Source of the DNA: Chryseobacterium carnipullorum
GTDB lineage: Bacteria > Bacteroidota > Bacteroidia > Flavobacteriales > Weeksellaceae
Direction: 5' to 3'
Assembly: GCF_900142785.1 (NCBI RefSeq)
Contig: NZ_FRCD01000013.1
Coordinates: 62,001-126,000 of the forward strand
DNA: 64,000 nucleotides
The notes beneath the pieces were generated by a model that was given only the letters and a program-made list of their open reading frames with translations, ran no database searches and had not been told where the DNA came from. The position numbers and the translations under genes were made by a program. Shown here piece after piece: positions 54,322 to 63,941 of this stretch (position 1 is the first letter of the stretch; the number at the start of each line of letters is the position of its first letter).

Positions 54322-55797
54322 ATGATCTTAATTGTTGATGACAACCAAAGTAATCTTTACTCATTAAAAAAACTGCTGGAATCTAAAGATTTTCAGGTAG
54401 ATACAGCCGACTCAGGAGAAGAAGCACTAGGGAAAGCCATAAAAAATAATTATGCATTGATTATTTTGGATGTTCAAATGCCAGGGATGGACGGATTTGA
54501 AGTCGCTGAAACTCTTGCTGACTACAGCAAAACAAAAGAAGTTCCTATTATATTTTTATCGGCAGTAAGTACTGAGAAAAAATTTATAACCCGCGGTTAT
54601 GCTTCAGGGGGAAAAGACTATGTCACAAAACCGGTAGATCCTGAAATTTTATTGCTTAAAGTTAAAACTTTTTATAATCTTCAGGAGCAGAGCCTTGCGA
54701 TGAAAAAGACCCAGCAAAGTCTGGAACTGGAAGTGAAAGGCCGAAGAGAATCTCAGGTGACCATGAAGTCGCAGATTGATCATTTTCAGCTCATGTTGGA
54801 ATCGCTGCCACAGATTGCATTTACACTCAATGGAGAAGGAAACATAGAGTTTGTTAACCTCAAATGGTACCAGTATTCAAAAACAGATATCGATTTTCCG
54901 GAAGTTCATCCGGATGATCTGGACATCAGAGAAGAATTTGAACGCTGCAGAAAAAAGAACAAAGCTCTGGAGCTGGAAGTCAGAATAAAAAATATAGATT
55001 CCGGTGACTACCGTTATCATCTTTTACGCGTAACTCCTGTGAATGATGGGAATGGCGTTAAAAACTGGGTGGGAACCTTTACAGACATCGACGACCAGAA
55101 GAAGGTGGAAAAGGAAAAAGATGAATTCCTGAGTATTGCAAGCCATGAACTCAAAACTCCTTTAACAAGTATAAAAGCCTATGTTCAGTTGCTGGACCGT
55201 AAATTAAAACTGGATAAAGAAAGTGCCGAATCCGGTTTTATGGGTAAAGTTCAGGATCAGATCGAAAAACTGAATACCTTAATCACCGATCTCCTTGATG
55301 TTTCTAAAATAGAAAACGGCAAACTTAAAATCAACAGAAAGCCAACCAGTCTTGAAAATGTGATCAGCAACGCTGTTGAAACCATTATACAGACTCATGA
55401 TGAAAATAAAGTCAAGATAAAACGACACGGGATAGATCCTGAAATCCTTATTCCTTTTGATGAAATACGCATAGAGCAGGTCCTGATCAATTTCCTGACC
55501 AATGCCATCAAATATTCTCCTCAAAATAACCAGGTGATTATCACTGCATTTGTGGACGAAGAAAATCAGGAAGTAAAAGTGAGTGTCACCGACTTCGGAA
55601 TAGGAATCCCGGACTTCAAGCAGGATGCTGTATTCCGCAAATTTTACAGGGTAGAAGAATCTTCTCTACAGTTCCAGGGAATGGGAATCGGTCTGTTTAT
55701 CTGTTCGGAAATCATTAAACAGCATCACGGAACCATTGGAGTATCCAGTAAATTAGAGGAAGGTTCTACTTTCTATTTCACTTTACCTTTAAATTAA
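54322..55797 (+). CDS. Response regulator-PAS-histidine kinase
   Basis: A 491-residue cytoplasmic protein, with no membrane helix. An N-terminal receiver (MILIVDDNQSNLYSLKKLLE, Asp in LIILDVQMPGMDG, Lys in YVTKPVDPE) is followed by a coiled coil and a PAS domain (LPQIAFTLNGEGNIEFVN). Then comes a HisKA domain with SIASHELKTPLTSIKAY and an HATPase with NAIKYSP, DFGIGIP and GMGIGLFICSEI. This receiver-first layout means it can be phosphorylated by another kinase and then relay. It is the first gene of a six-gene cluster; the next starts 4 bp after its stop. Confidence 0.9.
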   Translation: MILIVDDNQSNLYSLKKLLESKDFQVDTADSGEEALGKAIKNNYALIILDVQMPGMDGFEVAETLADYSKTKEVPIIFLSAVSTEKKFITRGYASGGKDYVTKPVDPEILLLKVKTFYNLQEQSLAMKKTQQSLELEVKGRRESQVTMKSQIDHFQLMLESLPQIAFTLNGEGNIEFVNLKWYQYSKTDIDFPEVHPDDLDIREEFERCRKKNKALELEVRIKNIDSGDYRYHLLRVTPVNDGNGVKNWVGTFTDIDDQKKVEKEKDEFLSIASHELKTPLTSIKAYVQLLDRKLKLDKESAESGFMGKVQDQIEKLNTLITDLLDVSKIENGKLKINRKPTSLENVISNAVETIIQTHDENKVKIKRHGIDPEILIPFDEIRIEQVLINFLTNAIKYSPQNNQVIITAFVDEENQEVKVSVTDFGIGIPDFKQDAVFRKFYRVEESSLQFQGMGIGLFICSEIIKQHHGTIGVSSKLEEGSTFYFTLPLN

Positions 55798-55801
55798 CTA
55801 C

Positions 55802-58800
55802 ATGCCGAAAAAAATAATCAGAAATCTTCAGTTTGGGGTCGGGTTATCTTTACTGATCTTAATTGCCAGTTCTATTGCATCCTATCTCAGTATCCAAAGA
55901 CAGATGGAGCATCGGGAAAGCCTTTCCAAAAGCCGGAAGTCAATAACGGCTGTAAAAGATGTTCTTGTCGCTTTACTGGATGCAGAAACAGGAAACAGAG
56001 GATATCAGCTTACAGGAAGAGACAACTTTCTGGAGCCTTATAACAGGAGCTTAAGCGAATATAAAAAAGCTTTTGAACGCGCAAGAGCTTTAGATATTTC
56101 AGATAAAAACCAGCTGGAACGCCTAAATGCTTTAGAAAAGAATGTGAACAGTAATATTGGGAATTTAAAGCAATTTGTTCAGAACAGAAGAAGGGGAATG
56201 GTCATGACGCAGGAGCAAATCCTGATGAGCAAAAGTTATATGGACAAATGCCGTCAGATCGTTCGCGATTTCGTGCAGTATGAAGAAGCCCAGCTTGAAA
56301 TTAAAAATAAAGATCTCAACCGTTCCTCCGGGACAACCGTTATGTTTATTGTCTTTTCGGCAATAGCAGCGGTAGTCGTTACGATCTTTTTCTATATTAA
56401 ACTAAGGTCAGATTTGATCCGTAGAGATAAATTAGAAAAAGAACTGAGAGCCAAAGACCTTGAAATAAGCAGAAGAGTAAGCGCTATTCAGCAGATTGCC
56501 AACAGAGTCGCTAATGGTGACTACAGTCAGAGGGCAGTAGATCATTCACAGGATGACCTCGGAGATCTGGTCGATTCCTTGAATCATATGACCGATTCAC
56601 TGAAGAAATCTTTTGATAAAATCAACAAAAGTGACTGGCGCCAGAAAGGTCTCGCTTTACTGAATGAATCTTTAGTAGGAAATAAATCTGTAAAGGAAGT
56701 TGCTGATGCCTCTTTAAATCAGCTTGTTGAATACGGGAAATGCATCAATGGCGCGCTTTATCTTTTTGATGAAGGAATACTGAAGCTATGTACCGCTTTC
56801 GGTCTGGAAAGCACCATGAAAAAAACTTTCGAACCGGGAGAAGGAATGGTAGGTCAGGCCTTTACCAATGAAAAAATGCAGGTGTATAACAATCTTCATG
56901 AGGAAGATTTTATGGTAAGCTTCGCCAGCAGCAGAATAAAAATAAACGGAATATTGCTAATTCCAGTTCATGCAGACGGCCACTGTATCGGAATCCTTGA
57001 GTTGGGATCAACTTCAGATTTTGATCAGGACAGACTTGATTATTTTGCCGAAAGCAGCCGCAATATCGGTATTGCTTTAAATGCCGCAAAAGGGCGTGAA
57101 AAAGAGCAGCAATTGCTTGAAGAAACCCAGGCTCAATCTGAAGAATTGCAGGTACAGCATTCCGAATTGGAAAACCTGAATACAGAACTGGAAGCCCAGA
57201 CCCAAAAATTGCAGGCTTCAGAAGAAGAACTGAAAGTGCAGCAGGAAGAGCTGATGCAGGCTAATGCCGAACTCGAAGAACGCTCAAGACTGCTGGAAGA
57301 AAGAAATCACATGATTGCTCAGAGAAACGGTGAGATTCAGAAAAAAGTAGAAGAACTTGCTTTAAGCACCAAATACAAATCTGAATTCCTGGCTAATATG
57401 TCCCACGAGCTGAGAACACCGCTGAACTCAATCTTACTACTTTCCAGACTGATGGCAGAAAACCCGGATGAAAACCTGAATGAAGATCAGGTAGAATCGG
57501 CAAAGGTGATTCAAAGTTCAGGAAGCAGCCTTCTGACCCTTATTGATGAGATCCTGGATCTTGCCAAAATAGAATCAGGTAAAATGACGCTTGAATATCA
57601 GGATGTTGTTGTGAATGATGTGATCAGAGATTTAAGAAGCCTGTTCAACCCGATTATTCAGGAAAAGAAGATCAATTTTGATATTCATGTAGAAGAAGGC
57701 CTTGAAAAAACTATTGAAACCGATCGACTCCGTGTAGATCAGGTATTGCGTAATCTGTTGTCCAATGCAATAAAGTTTACGACAGAAGGAAGTATTACTC
57801 TACATATTAAAAAAGATACCGGAAACAAAGATTTTATTGTTTTCAGTGTGAAAGATACCGGAATAGGAATTCCTGAAGAAAAGCAGGCGATTATTTTTGA
57901 AGCTTTCCAGCAGGCAGACGGATCTACACGCCGTAGATTTGGGGGGACCGGGTTAGGGCTTTCCATTAGCCGTGAAATTGCAAGATTACTCGGAGGAGAA
58001 TTAAGCCTGAAAAGTAAAGTGGATGAAGGAAGCGAATTTAGTCTTACTATCCCCGTAAAAGCGATATCTGAAACTATTCAGCCTGAGAACGACCAGAACC
58101 TGGTAGATATCATTCGTGAAGATGTTGAAGAAATCCAGAATATTCTGGAAGAAGCAGAAGCTAAAACAGCATTGCATTTGGAGACCTTAGAAATTCCTGA
58201 AGATGTAGACGATGACAGAGACGCGATAACTCCCGAGGATAAAGTGATCTTAATCGTAGAAGATGATATCAATTTTGCCAAAGCACTTCTCAAATACACC
58301 CGGATGAATCACTATAAGGGAGTTGTGGTGGTAAGAGGAGATTATGCACTGTCAGCAGCAGTTCAGTACCATCCGCAGGCTATTTTACTGGATGTTCAGC
58401 TTCCTGTAAAAGACGGCTGGAAAGTGATGGATGAGCTTAAGTCCAACTCTGCAACCAAACATATTCCGGTACATATGATGTCTGTTCTGCAGCTTGAAAA
58501 AGAAAGTTTGATGAAAGGGGCTATTGATTTCATTAATAAACCGCTCGCTCTGGATCAAATGACAGACGTCTTCAAGAAAATTGAGGATGCCCTTCAGATG
58601 TCGCCGCAAAAAGTTTTAATTGTAGAACATAATGCGAAGCACGCCAAAGCATTATCATATTATTTAAGTAATTTCAATATTTCTTTATCTGTAGAAAATA
58701 ATGTGGAAGACAGTGTTAAAGCGTTAACTTCTGACCATATCGACTGTGTCATCCTGGATATCGGAGACTCAAGAAGCAGTGAATATAAAGTCGTTGAATC

Positions 58801-59413
58801 CATTAAAAGTTATGAAGGACTGGAAAATCTGCCCATCATTATCTTTACCGAACACAGTTTATCCAAATCTGAAGAGCTCAAGATCAAGCAATATGCAGAC
58901 TCTATTGTTGTAAAAACGGCTCATTCTTATGAAAGAATTTTAGATGAAGTAGGTTTATTCTTACATTTGGTGGAAGAAAAAAACAACTCTGTAGAGACCG
59001 CAAGGAATAAGGTTTTAGGTTCTTTAACTGAAGTTTTGAGCGGAAAAAAAATATTGATTACCGATGATGATGTCCGTAATATTTTCTCTCTGACCAAAGC
59101 CTTGGAAAAATATAAGGTGGAAGTTGTTGTGGCGATGGATGGAAAACATGCCCTGCAGCAGATCAAAGAACATAAAGACATAGACGTTATTCTGATGGAT
59201 ATGATGATGCCGGAAATGGATGGCTACGAAACCATACGGGAGATCAGGAAAATGCCTGCATTGGCAAGGCTCCCTGTCATTGCGATCACAGCAAAATCCA
59301 TGATCGGGGACCGTGAAAAATGTATAGAAGCGGGGGCTTCAGATTATATCTCAAAACCTGTAGATATCGATCAGCTGTTATCCTTACTCCGTGTCTGGTT
59401 ATATGAAAGTTAA
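55802..59413 (+). CDS. Large hybrid histidine kinase (CHASE3-HAMP-GAF-HK-three receivers)
   Basis: A 1203-residue membrane kinase. TM1 (about 10-28) and TM2 (about 177-198) enclose a CHASE3 domain (LLDAETGNRGYQLTGRDNFL). HAMP and GAF domains follow (GNKSVKEVADASLNQLVEYG, EGMVGQAF), then a long coiled coil, HisKA with NMSHELRTPLNSI (H535) and a full HATPase (NAIKFT, DTGIGIP, GGTGLGLSISREI). Three C-terminal receivers follow. The first (ILIVEDDINFAKAL, ILLDVQLPVKDG) and third (ILITDDDVRNIFSL, LMDMMMPEMDG) look active. The middle one has EHN in place of the acidic pair and is probably degenerate. It feeds the single-domain receivers downstream. Confidence 0.92.
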   Translation: MPKKIIRNLQFGVGLSLLILIASSIASYLSIQRQMEHRESLSKSRKSITAVKDVLVALLDAETGNRGYQLTGRDNFLEPYNRSLSEYKKAFERARALDISDKNQLERLNALEKNVNSNIGNLKQFVQNRRRGMVMTQEQILMSKSYMDKCRQIVRDFVQYEEAQLEIKNKDLNRSSGTTVMFIVFSAIAAVVVTIFFYIKLRSDLIRRDKLEKELRAKDLEISRRVSAIQQIANRVANGDYSQRAVDHSQDDLGDLVDSLNHMTDSLKKSFDKINKSDWRQKGLALLNESLVGNKSVKEVADASLNQLVEYGKCINGALYLFDEGILKLCTAFGLESTMKKTFEPGEGMVGQAFTNEKMQVYNNLHEEDFMVSFASSRIKINGILLIPVHADGHCIGILELGSTSDFDQDRLDYFAESSRNIGIALNAAKGREKEQQLLEETQAQSEELQVQHSELENLNTELEAQTQKLQASEEELKVQQEELMQANAELEERSRLLEERNHMIAQRNGEIQKKVEELALSTKYKSEFLANMSHELRTPLNSILLLSRLMAENPDENLNEDQVESAKVIQSSGSSLLTLIDEILDLAKIESGKMTLEYQDVVVNDVIRDLRSLFNPIIQEKKINFDIHVEEGLEKTIETDRLRVDQVLRNLLSNAIKFTTEGSITLHIKKDTGNKDFIVFSVKDTGIGIPEEKQAIIFEAFQQADGSTRRRFGGTGLGLSISREIARLLGGELSLKSKVDEGSEFSLTIPVKAISETIQPENDQNLVDIIREDVEEIQNILEEAEAKTALHLETLEIPEDVDDDRDAITPEDKVILIVEDDINFAKALLKYTRMNHYKGVVVVRGDYALSAAVQYHPQAILLDVQLPVKDGWKVMDELKSNSATKHIPVHMMSVLQLEKESLMKGAIDFINKPLALDQMTDVFKKIEDALQMSPQKVLIVEHNAKHAKALSYYLSNFNISLSVENNVEDSVKALTSDHIDCVILDIGDSRSSEYKVVESIKSYEGLENLPIIIFTEHSLSKSEELKIKQYADSIVVKTAHSYERILDEVGLFLHLVEEKNNSVETARNKVLGSLTEVLSGKKILITDDDVRNIFSLTKALEKYKVEVVVAMDGKHALQQIKEHKDIDVILMDMMMPEMDGYETIREIRKMPALARLPVIAITAKSMIGDREKCIEAGASDYISKPVDIDQLLSLLRVWLYES

Positions 59414-59779
59414 ATGATGAATAAGAAGATTTTAATTGTGGACGATGATCCACGTAATATATTTGCACTGAAACTGACGCTGAAATCAAGAGGTTATCAG
59501 ATTGAAAGTTGTACAATGGCCCAGGAAGCCATTCAGATTTTAAAAGAACAGGTAATAGACATCGTCCTTATGGATATGATGATGCCTGAAATGGATGGAT
59601 ATGAAGCCATCAGAATGATGAGAAATACACCATCCATGAGTGAAATTCCTGTGATTGCAGTGACCGCTCAGGCTATGCCGGAAGACCGTCAGAAATGCAT
59701 TGATGCAGGAGCACAGGATTATGTTTCAAAACCAATTGATGTAGATCAGTTGATGACAGCCATCGAAAAATTTTCATAA
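59414..59779 (+). CDS. Single-domain response regulator
   Basis: A 121-residue stand-alone receiver: ILIVDDDPRNIFALKLTL, Asp in IVLMDMMMPEMDGYEAI, Ala/Thr in VIAVTAQAM and Lys in YVSKPIDVDQL. It is very similar to the third receiver of the preceding kinase and starts directly at its stop codon, suggesting a split-off duplicate. It probably shuttles phosphate between kinases. There is no output domain. Confidence 0.92.
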   Translation: MMNKKILIVDDDPRNIFALKLTLKSRGYQIESCTMAQEAIQILKEQVIDIVLMDMMMPEMDGYEAIRMMRNTPSMSEIPVIAVTAQAMPEDRQKCIDAGAQDYVSKPIDVDQLMTAIEKFS

Positions 59780-60610
59780 ATGCTGGAGCCGAGTATTGTA
59801 AAAGATGAAGAAGTAGAATACTTGATAAAAGATGTTTATGAGAGGTACGGCTATGATTTTTCAGAATATAGCAGAGCTTCTTTTAAACGTCGGGTTAACC
59901 GTATTTGCCTCATTGATAGATTTACCAGTTTTGCGGAACTTCGGTACACCGTTCTCAATGATCCGGAATACCTGAAACGCTTTGTAGAAGAAATTACAGT
60001 GAACGTGACAGAAATGTTTCGTGATCCTCACTTTTTTAAAGCGCTCAGAGAAAAGATTTTGCCGCAATTAGGAACATATCCGCTCATCAGAATATGGGTG
60101 GCAGGTTGTTCTACGGGAGAAGAAGCGTATTCAATGGCTATTTTGCTTAAAGAAGCCAACCTCTACCACAAATCACTCATTTATGGGACAGATCTGAATC
60201 CTTCGGTTTTGGAAACGGCGCGCTCAGGCGTTTTCCCGTTACAGCAGATGAAACTCTATTCAGAGAATTATATATTGTCAGGAGGGAAAAAAGATTTTTC
60301 AGATTATTATACTGCCAATTACGACAGTGTACAATTTGATAAGAGCTTGAAGGAAAAACTGATATTATCTACCCATAATTTAGTTTCAGACAGTTCTTTT
60401 AACAGTTTTCAACTCATCATTTGCAGAAATGTACTGATCTATTTCGACCGGGACCTGCAGGAACGTGTTTTTAAGCTTTTTGATAACAGTCTTGAAAACC
60501 TGGGCTATCTTGCTTTAGGTTCAAAAGAAACGCTGAGATTTTCAAAATTAGACAAAAATTATCATCAGATCGATGACCAGAGGATCTGGAAGAAAACGGA
60601 GCATATGTAA
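59780..60610 (+). CDS. CheR-type methyltransferase
   Basis: A 276-residue SAM-dependent methyltransferase. The N-terminal helical domain (YGYDFSEYSRASFKRRVNRI) and the SAM-binding stretch RIWVAGCSTGEEAYSMAILL are typical of CheR, as are FQLIICRNVLIYFDRDLQERV and LALGSKETLRF. CheR adds methyl groups to Glu residues of chemoreceptors, but no receptor is encoded nearby. Such clusters in Bacteroidetes are thought to act in other signalling. It starts at the base after the receiver's stop, so it is co-translated. Confidence 0.9.
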   Translation: MLEPSIVKDEEVEYLIKDVYERYGYDFSEYSRASFKRRVNRICLIDRFTSFAELRYTVLNDPEYLKRFVEEITVNVTEMFRDPHFFKALREKILPQLGTYPLIRIWVAGCSTGEEAYSMAILLKEANLYHKSLIYGTDLNPSVLETARSGVFPLQQMKLYSENYILSGGKKDFSDYYTANYDSVQFDKSLKEKLILSTHNLVSDSSFNSFQLIICRNVLIYFDRDLQERVFKLFDNSLENLGYLALGSKETLRFSKLDKNYHQIDDQRIWKKTEHM

Positions 60611-60619
60611 CACAAACAG

Positions 60620-61195
60620 ATGATGGAAACAAAAAACACAAAGACAGAATTGGTCGTGATAGGAGGATCCGCAGGAAGCCTGCAGGTTATTCTGGAAATG
60701 CTTAAAAATTTAAAAAATGAAATCAGTTTCCCGATTTTGCTGGTCGTTCATCGCAAAGCCTCTTCAACGAATGTTCTGCAGACCTTACTCCAGCAGTTCG
60801 TGACCATGGAAGTGATTGAGATCGATGACAAAACTAAAATTCAAAATAATAAACTGTATGTAGTCCCGGCCGATTATCACTTATTATTTGAAAATAAAAA
60901 AATGATGTCGCTGGATTTTTCAGAAAAGATGAACTACTCGCGTCCATCAATTGACGTCACATTCAAGTCTGCGGCCGAAGTATATGGAGAAACTCTGGTA
61001 GGCGTTTTGCTTTCAGGTGCCAATGCAGATGGAGTGGAAGGTTTGGGATTTATAAAAAAAAATAAAGGAAAAGTCTGGATTCAGGAGCCCGAAACGGCTG
61101 AGGTAGATTATATGCCCAGACATGCAGTAGAAGAAGTAGACTATGATTTGATTATTCAACCCAATAATCTGGCCGATTATATCAATCAACTATAA
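60620..61195 (+). CDS. CheB-type methylesterase domain protein
   Basis: A 191-residue stand-alone CheB catalytic domain without the usual receiver. The triad is visible: Ser17 in VVIGGSAGS, His44 in LLVVHRKASS and Asp137 in GVLLSGANADGVEG, with MPRHAVEE near the end. It removes methyl groups placed by CheR or deamidates Gln in receptor-like proteins. The receiver needed for control is presumably one of the single-domain regulators beside it. Confidence 0.9.
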   Translation: MMETKNTKTELVVIGGSAGSLQVILEMLKNLKNEISFPILLVVHRKASSTNVLQTLLQQFVTMEVIEIDDKTKIQNNKLYVVPADYHLLFENKKMMSLDFSEKMNYSRPSIDVTFKSAAEVYGETLVGVLLSGANADGVEGLGFIKKNKGKVWIQEPETAEVDYMPRHAVEEVDYDLIIQPNNLADYINQL

Positions 61196-61237
61196 AATAA
61201 GACATTAAAACAACTTTAAGATTTAAATAGAACGAAT

Positions 61238-61600
61238 ATGAGTACAAAGAAAATTTTGATTTTTGATGATGATACAACTATTTTAGAGGTAATTACCATC
61301 ATTTTCGAAGAGAATGGTTATCAGGTCGAAATTTCAGAAACCTCTCATGATATACTGGAAAAAGTGTCAAAGTTTCAGCCGGATGTTATTCTTATGGATA
61401 ACTGGATCCCGAAGATCGGTGGAGTAGAGGCTACCAAACTTTTAAAAAGTCATGAAGAGTTCAGATCTATTCCTGTGATCTATGTAACCGCTAATAATGA
61501 TATCGTGAGATTGGCAGAAGAAGCTCAGGCCGATGATTATGTGGCAAAACCATTTAACCTGGATGATCTGGAAGATAAAGTAGCCAAGTATTTAAAATAA
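61238..61600 (+). CDS. Single-domain response regulator
   Basis: A 120-residue receiver: KKILIFDDDTTILEVITIIF, Asp in VILMDNWIPKIGG, Thr in VIYVTANND and Lys in YVAKPFNLDDL. It is less like the kinase receivers than the one at 59414. The last gene of the signalling cluster, 42 bp after CheB. There is no output domain. Confidence 0.9.
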   Translation: MSTKKILIFDDDTTILEVITIIFEENGYQVEISETSHDILEKVSKFQPDVILMDNWIPKIGGVEATKLLKSHEEFRSIPVIYVTANNDIVRLAEEAQADDYVAKPFNLDDLEDKVAKYLK

Positions 61601-61677
61601 CAGACTTACATTAAAAAGCAGTGATGCTTTTCGATATTTATAAGATATCCTTGCACAACTGTGTAGGGATATTTTAT

Positions 61678-61980
61678 TTAAATAATCCTTCTGAAAGGCT
61701 GCCTCCTCATCTCTTCAAAATGTCTGGTTCTCTCCCGGAGAAGATCTACTGTACATCTTCCGCTGTTGATTTCAGCAATCAGAGCAGATAAGAATAATTT
61801 CAACTGAGGATGAGACCGTATTTTATCTGTAAAAGTAGTAGCGATAATGATTTTTTTAGAAACGATATTCTGTGTAAAGATATATTCGCCTTCCAAATCA
61901 ACATTCAAATAAAACTGATCTGCAATACTGAGTGATAAGTACCGATGGATCAGGTCGATATTTTGTAACATATTTTCCAT
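61678..61980 (-). CDS. Hypothetical protein
   Basis: A 100-residue soluble protein, convergent with the signalling cluster. It opens NMLQNIDLIHRYLSLSIADQ and ends HFEEMRRQPFRRII, with a mixed alpha/beta middle (IVSKKIIIATTFTDKIRSHP). I do not recognise the family. It has no signal peptide. Confidence 0.55.
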   Translation of the reverse strand: MENMLQNIDLIHRYLSLSIADQFYLNVDLEGEYIFTQNIVSKKIIIATTFTDKIRSHPQLKLFLSALIAEINSGRCTVDLLRERTRHFEEMRRQPFRRII

Positions 61981-62158
61981 CTTGGTGTATTTATATAATA
62001 TGCATTAATATTCATGCCATAGTTATTCTTTTAATAATTTTTTAATGGATAATCTCTGAGAAGACAGATGCTTACTGAATATTTTAAAATTAATATTATA
62101 TTGCTGTTTTAAAGAAAGTTTTCAAGAATGACCAATATCAATAAATCCTGAAGTATCT

Positions 62159-62668
62159 ATGTTAAAAGATATCATTGCCAAAGACCTTACCATTGTTTTT
62201 TGCGGAATCAATCCGGGTTTGAAATCTGCAGAAGAAGGGTATCATTTTTCGGGAAGAAGCAACCGTTTCTGGAAAGTCATGCATCAGGCAGGATTTACAC
62301 CCTATCAGATCGAGGCGGAGAATGACAGAAGTATTTTGGATTTCGGATATGGACTCACCACTGCCGTAGCAAGAGCAACATCCCGTGCTGACGAACTTTC
62401 AAAAGAAGAATTTGATCACTCCCTCGAGCAATTTAAAACAAAAATAACCCGTTTTCAGCCAAAATATATTGTATTTCTTGGAAAAGCCGCCTATCAGGCT
62501 TTCTCCAAAAAGAAGCAAATTCTATGGGGACCTCAGTCTGAAGATTTTTGTGGTTCCAGGGTTTGGGTGCTACCGAATACCAGTGGTTTGAACAGGGGAT
62601 TTACTCTTGATGCTTTAGTTACATCCTATAGCGGACTTTATCATGAGATTCACAGTAATCAGATCTAG
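62159..62668 (+). CDS. mug: G/U(T) mismatch-specific DNA glycosylase
   Basis: A 169-residue monofunctional glycosylase that removes uracil or ethenocytosine opposite G in base-excision repair. TIVFCGINPGLKSAEEGYHF and SGRSNRFWKVMHQAGF match E. coli Mug, including the catalytic-site Asn18 in GINPG. The late motif PNTSGLNRG corresponds to the wedge that inserts into DNA. It is the same length as E. coli Mug (168 aa). It stands alone. Confidence 0.93.
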   Translation: MLKDIIAKDLTIVFCGINPGLKSAEEGYHFSGRSNRFWKVMHQAGFTPYQIEAENDRSILDFGYGLTTAVARATSRADELSKEEFDHSLEQFKTKITRFQPKYIVFLGKAAYQAFSKKKQILWGPQSEDFCGSRVWVLPNTSGLNRGFTLDALVTSYSGLYHEIHSNQI

Positions 62669-62774
62669 ATTTTTCAATCAATTTTGTCATTTTTACCCAT
62701 AAAAGAGGAATCTTATTCATCAATTTTCAAATGTATGTATTAGATTTCCTATTTTTACCAAAATCCTATTATCC

Positions 62775-63941
62775 ATGAAGAATGTCCTGAGCTGGATATT
62801 AATTGCATTTCTTACCATTTCTCTTTTGAATAACTGTTTCAGCAACAGTGTTCAGAAAGAAATCCGGGAGAAAGCCTCATTTCTTGCCGAACTGAGGATA
62901 TTATATTCTTCAGGAGATGCTTCAAAATGGCCTAAACCGATCTTAGATCCTGATGCCAGACCCTACTTTTCTGAAATAGGACATCTTCCTGAAATTCAGT
63001 ACCCCTCAGACAATCCGTATTCGGAAGACAAAGCTTTGCTGGGAAAAATACTTTTCTTCGATCCCCGTCTTTCCAAATCCGAGCAGATTGCCTGCGCTTC
63101 CTGCCACGATCCGGAATTGGGATGGTGTGATAACCGAACTTTCTCTTTCGGACACGACAGACAGCTTGGTACACGGAATGCCATGAGCATTCTGAATGTT
63201 GCCTATGCAAGGTCTTTATTCTGGGACGGACGCGCGGCGTCTTTGGAAGAACAGTCCGAAATGCCAATTCGGGATGAAAAAGAAATGAATGGACACATCG
63301 ATCTGGCAGCCGGGAAAATTGCGAAAATCAAAGGCTACGAATTATTATTTGAAAAAGCTTTTGGTGATAAAGCTATTTCAAAAGACAGGATTTCCAAAGC
63401 AATTGCCGCTTTTGAAAGAACCGTTAAAAGCGGAACTTCCAGATTTGATCAGTTCATAGACGGAAAAGCAGAAGTGTATACGGATGATGAGCTGATGGGC
63501 CTTCATCTTTTCCGGACCAAGGCGCAATGCATGAACTGCCACAGCTCAGGCTATTTTTCCAATAACCAGTTTGAAAATATCGGGACTTCTTTATTAGGTT
63601 CTAAAGAAGAAGATCTGGGCCGTTATCTCGTTACCAAAAAACCGGAAGATGCCGGAAAGTTTCGTGTGCCGGGACTCCGTGAAGTCACAAGAACAGGACC
63701 ATGGATGCACAATGGCTCTATGGCGACTCTCACGGAAGTCATTCAGTTTTACAGCAGAGGAAATCCTGAACATTCTCAAAAACGGGAAACTGTTCATCAG
63801 GGTGTCACACTTTCCTCAGAAAAATCAGGTTTTGTAAGGCTGCTGGATCTTACCGATATAGAAATTGCCCAGCTGGAAGCATTCCTACGGACTTTATCTA
63901 CGAAACCGGAAAGAGTTTTGCCCCCTGCATTGCCTCAGTAA
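62775..63941 (+). CDS. Di-haem cytochrome-c peroxidase (MauG-like)
   Basis: A 388-residue exported protein. The hydrophobic N-terminus ends near LLNNC, which may be a lipobox though not an ideal one. Two haem-binding C-x2-C-H sites are seen: CASCHD in the high-potential part and CMNCHS in the C-terminal part. Family motifs include GKILFFDPRLSKS, GWCDNRTFSFGHD and PGLREVTRTGPWMHNGSMATL. It reduces hydrogen peroxide using electrons from cytochrome c in the periplasm. Length and order are normal. Confidence 0.92.
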   Translation: MKNVLSWILIAFLTISLLNNCFSNSVQKEIREKASFLAELRILYSSGDASKWPKPILDPDARPYFSEIGHLPEIQYPSDNPYSEDKALLGKILFFDPRLSKSEQIACASCHDPELGWCDNRTFSFGHDRQLGTRNAMSILNVAYARSLFWDGRAASLEEQSEMPIRDEKEMNGHIDLAAGKIAKIKGYELLFEKAFGDKAISKDRISKAIAAFERTVKSGTSRFDQFIDGKAEVYTDDELMGLHLFRTKAQCMNCHSSGYFSNNQFENIGTSLLGSKEEDLGRYLVTKKPEDAGKFRVPGLREVTRTGPWMHNGSMATLTEVIQFYSRGNPEHSQKRETVHQGVTLSSEKSGFVRLLDLTDIEIAQLEAFLRTLSTKPERVLPPALPQ

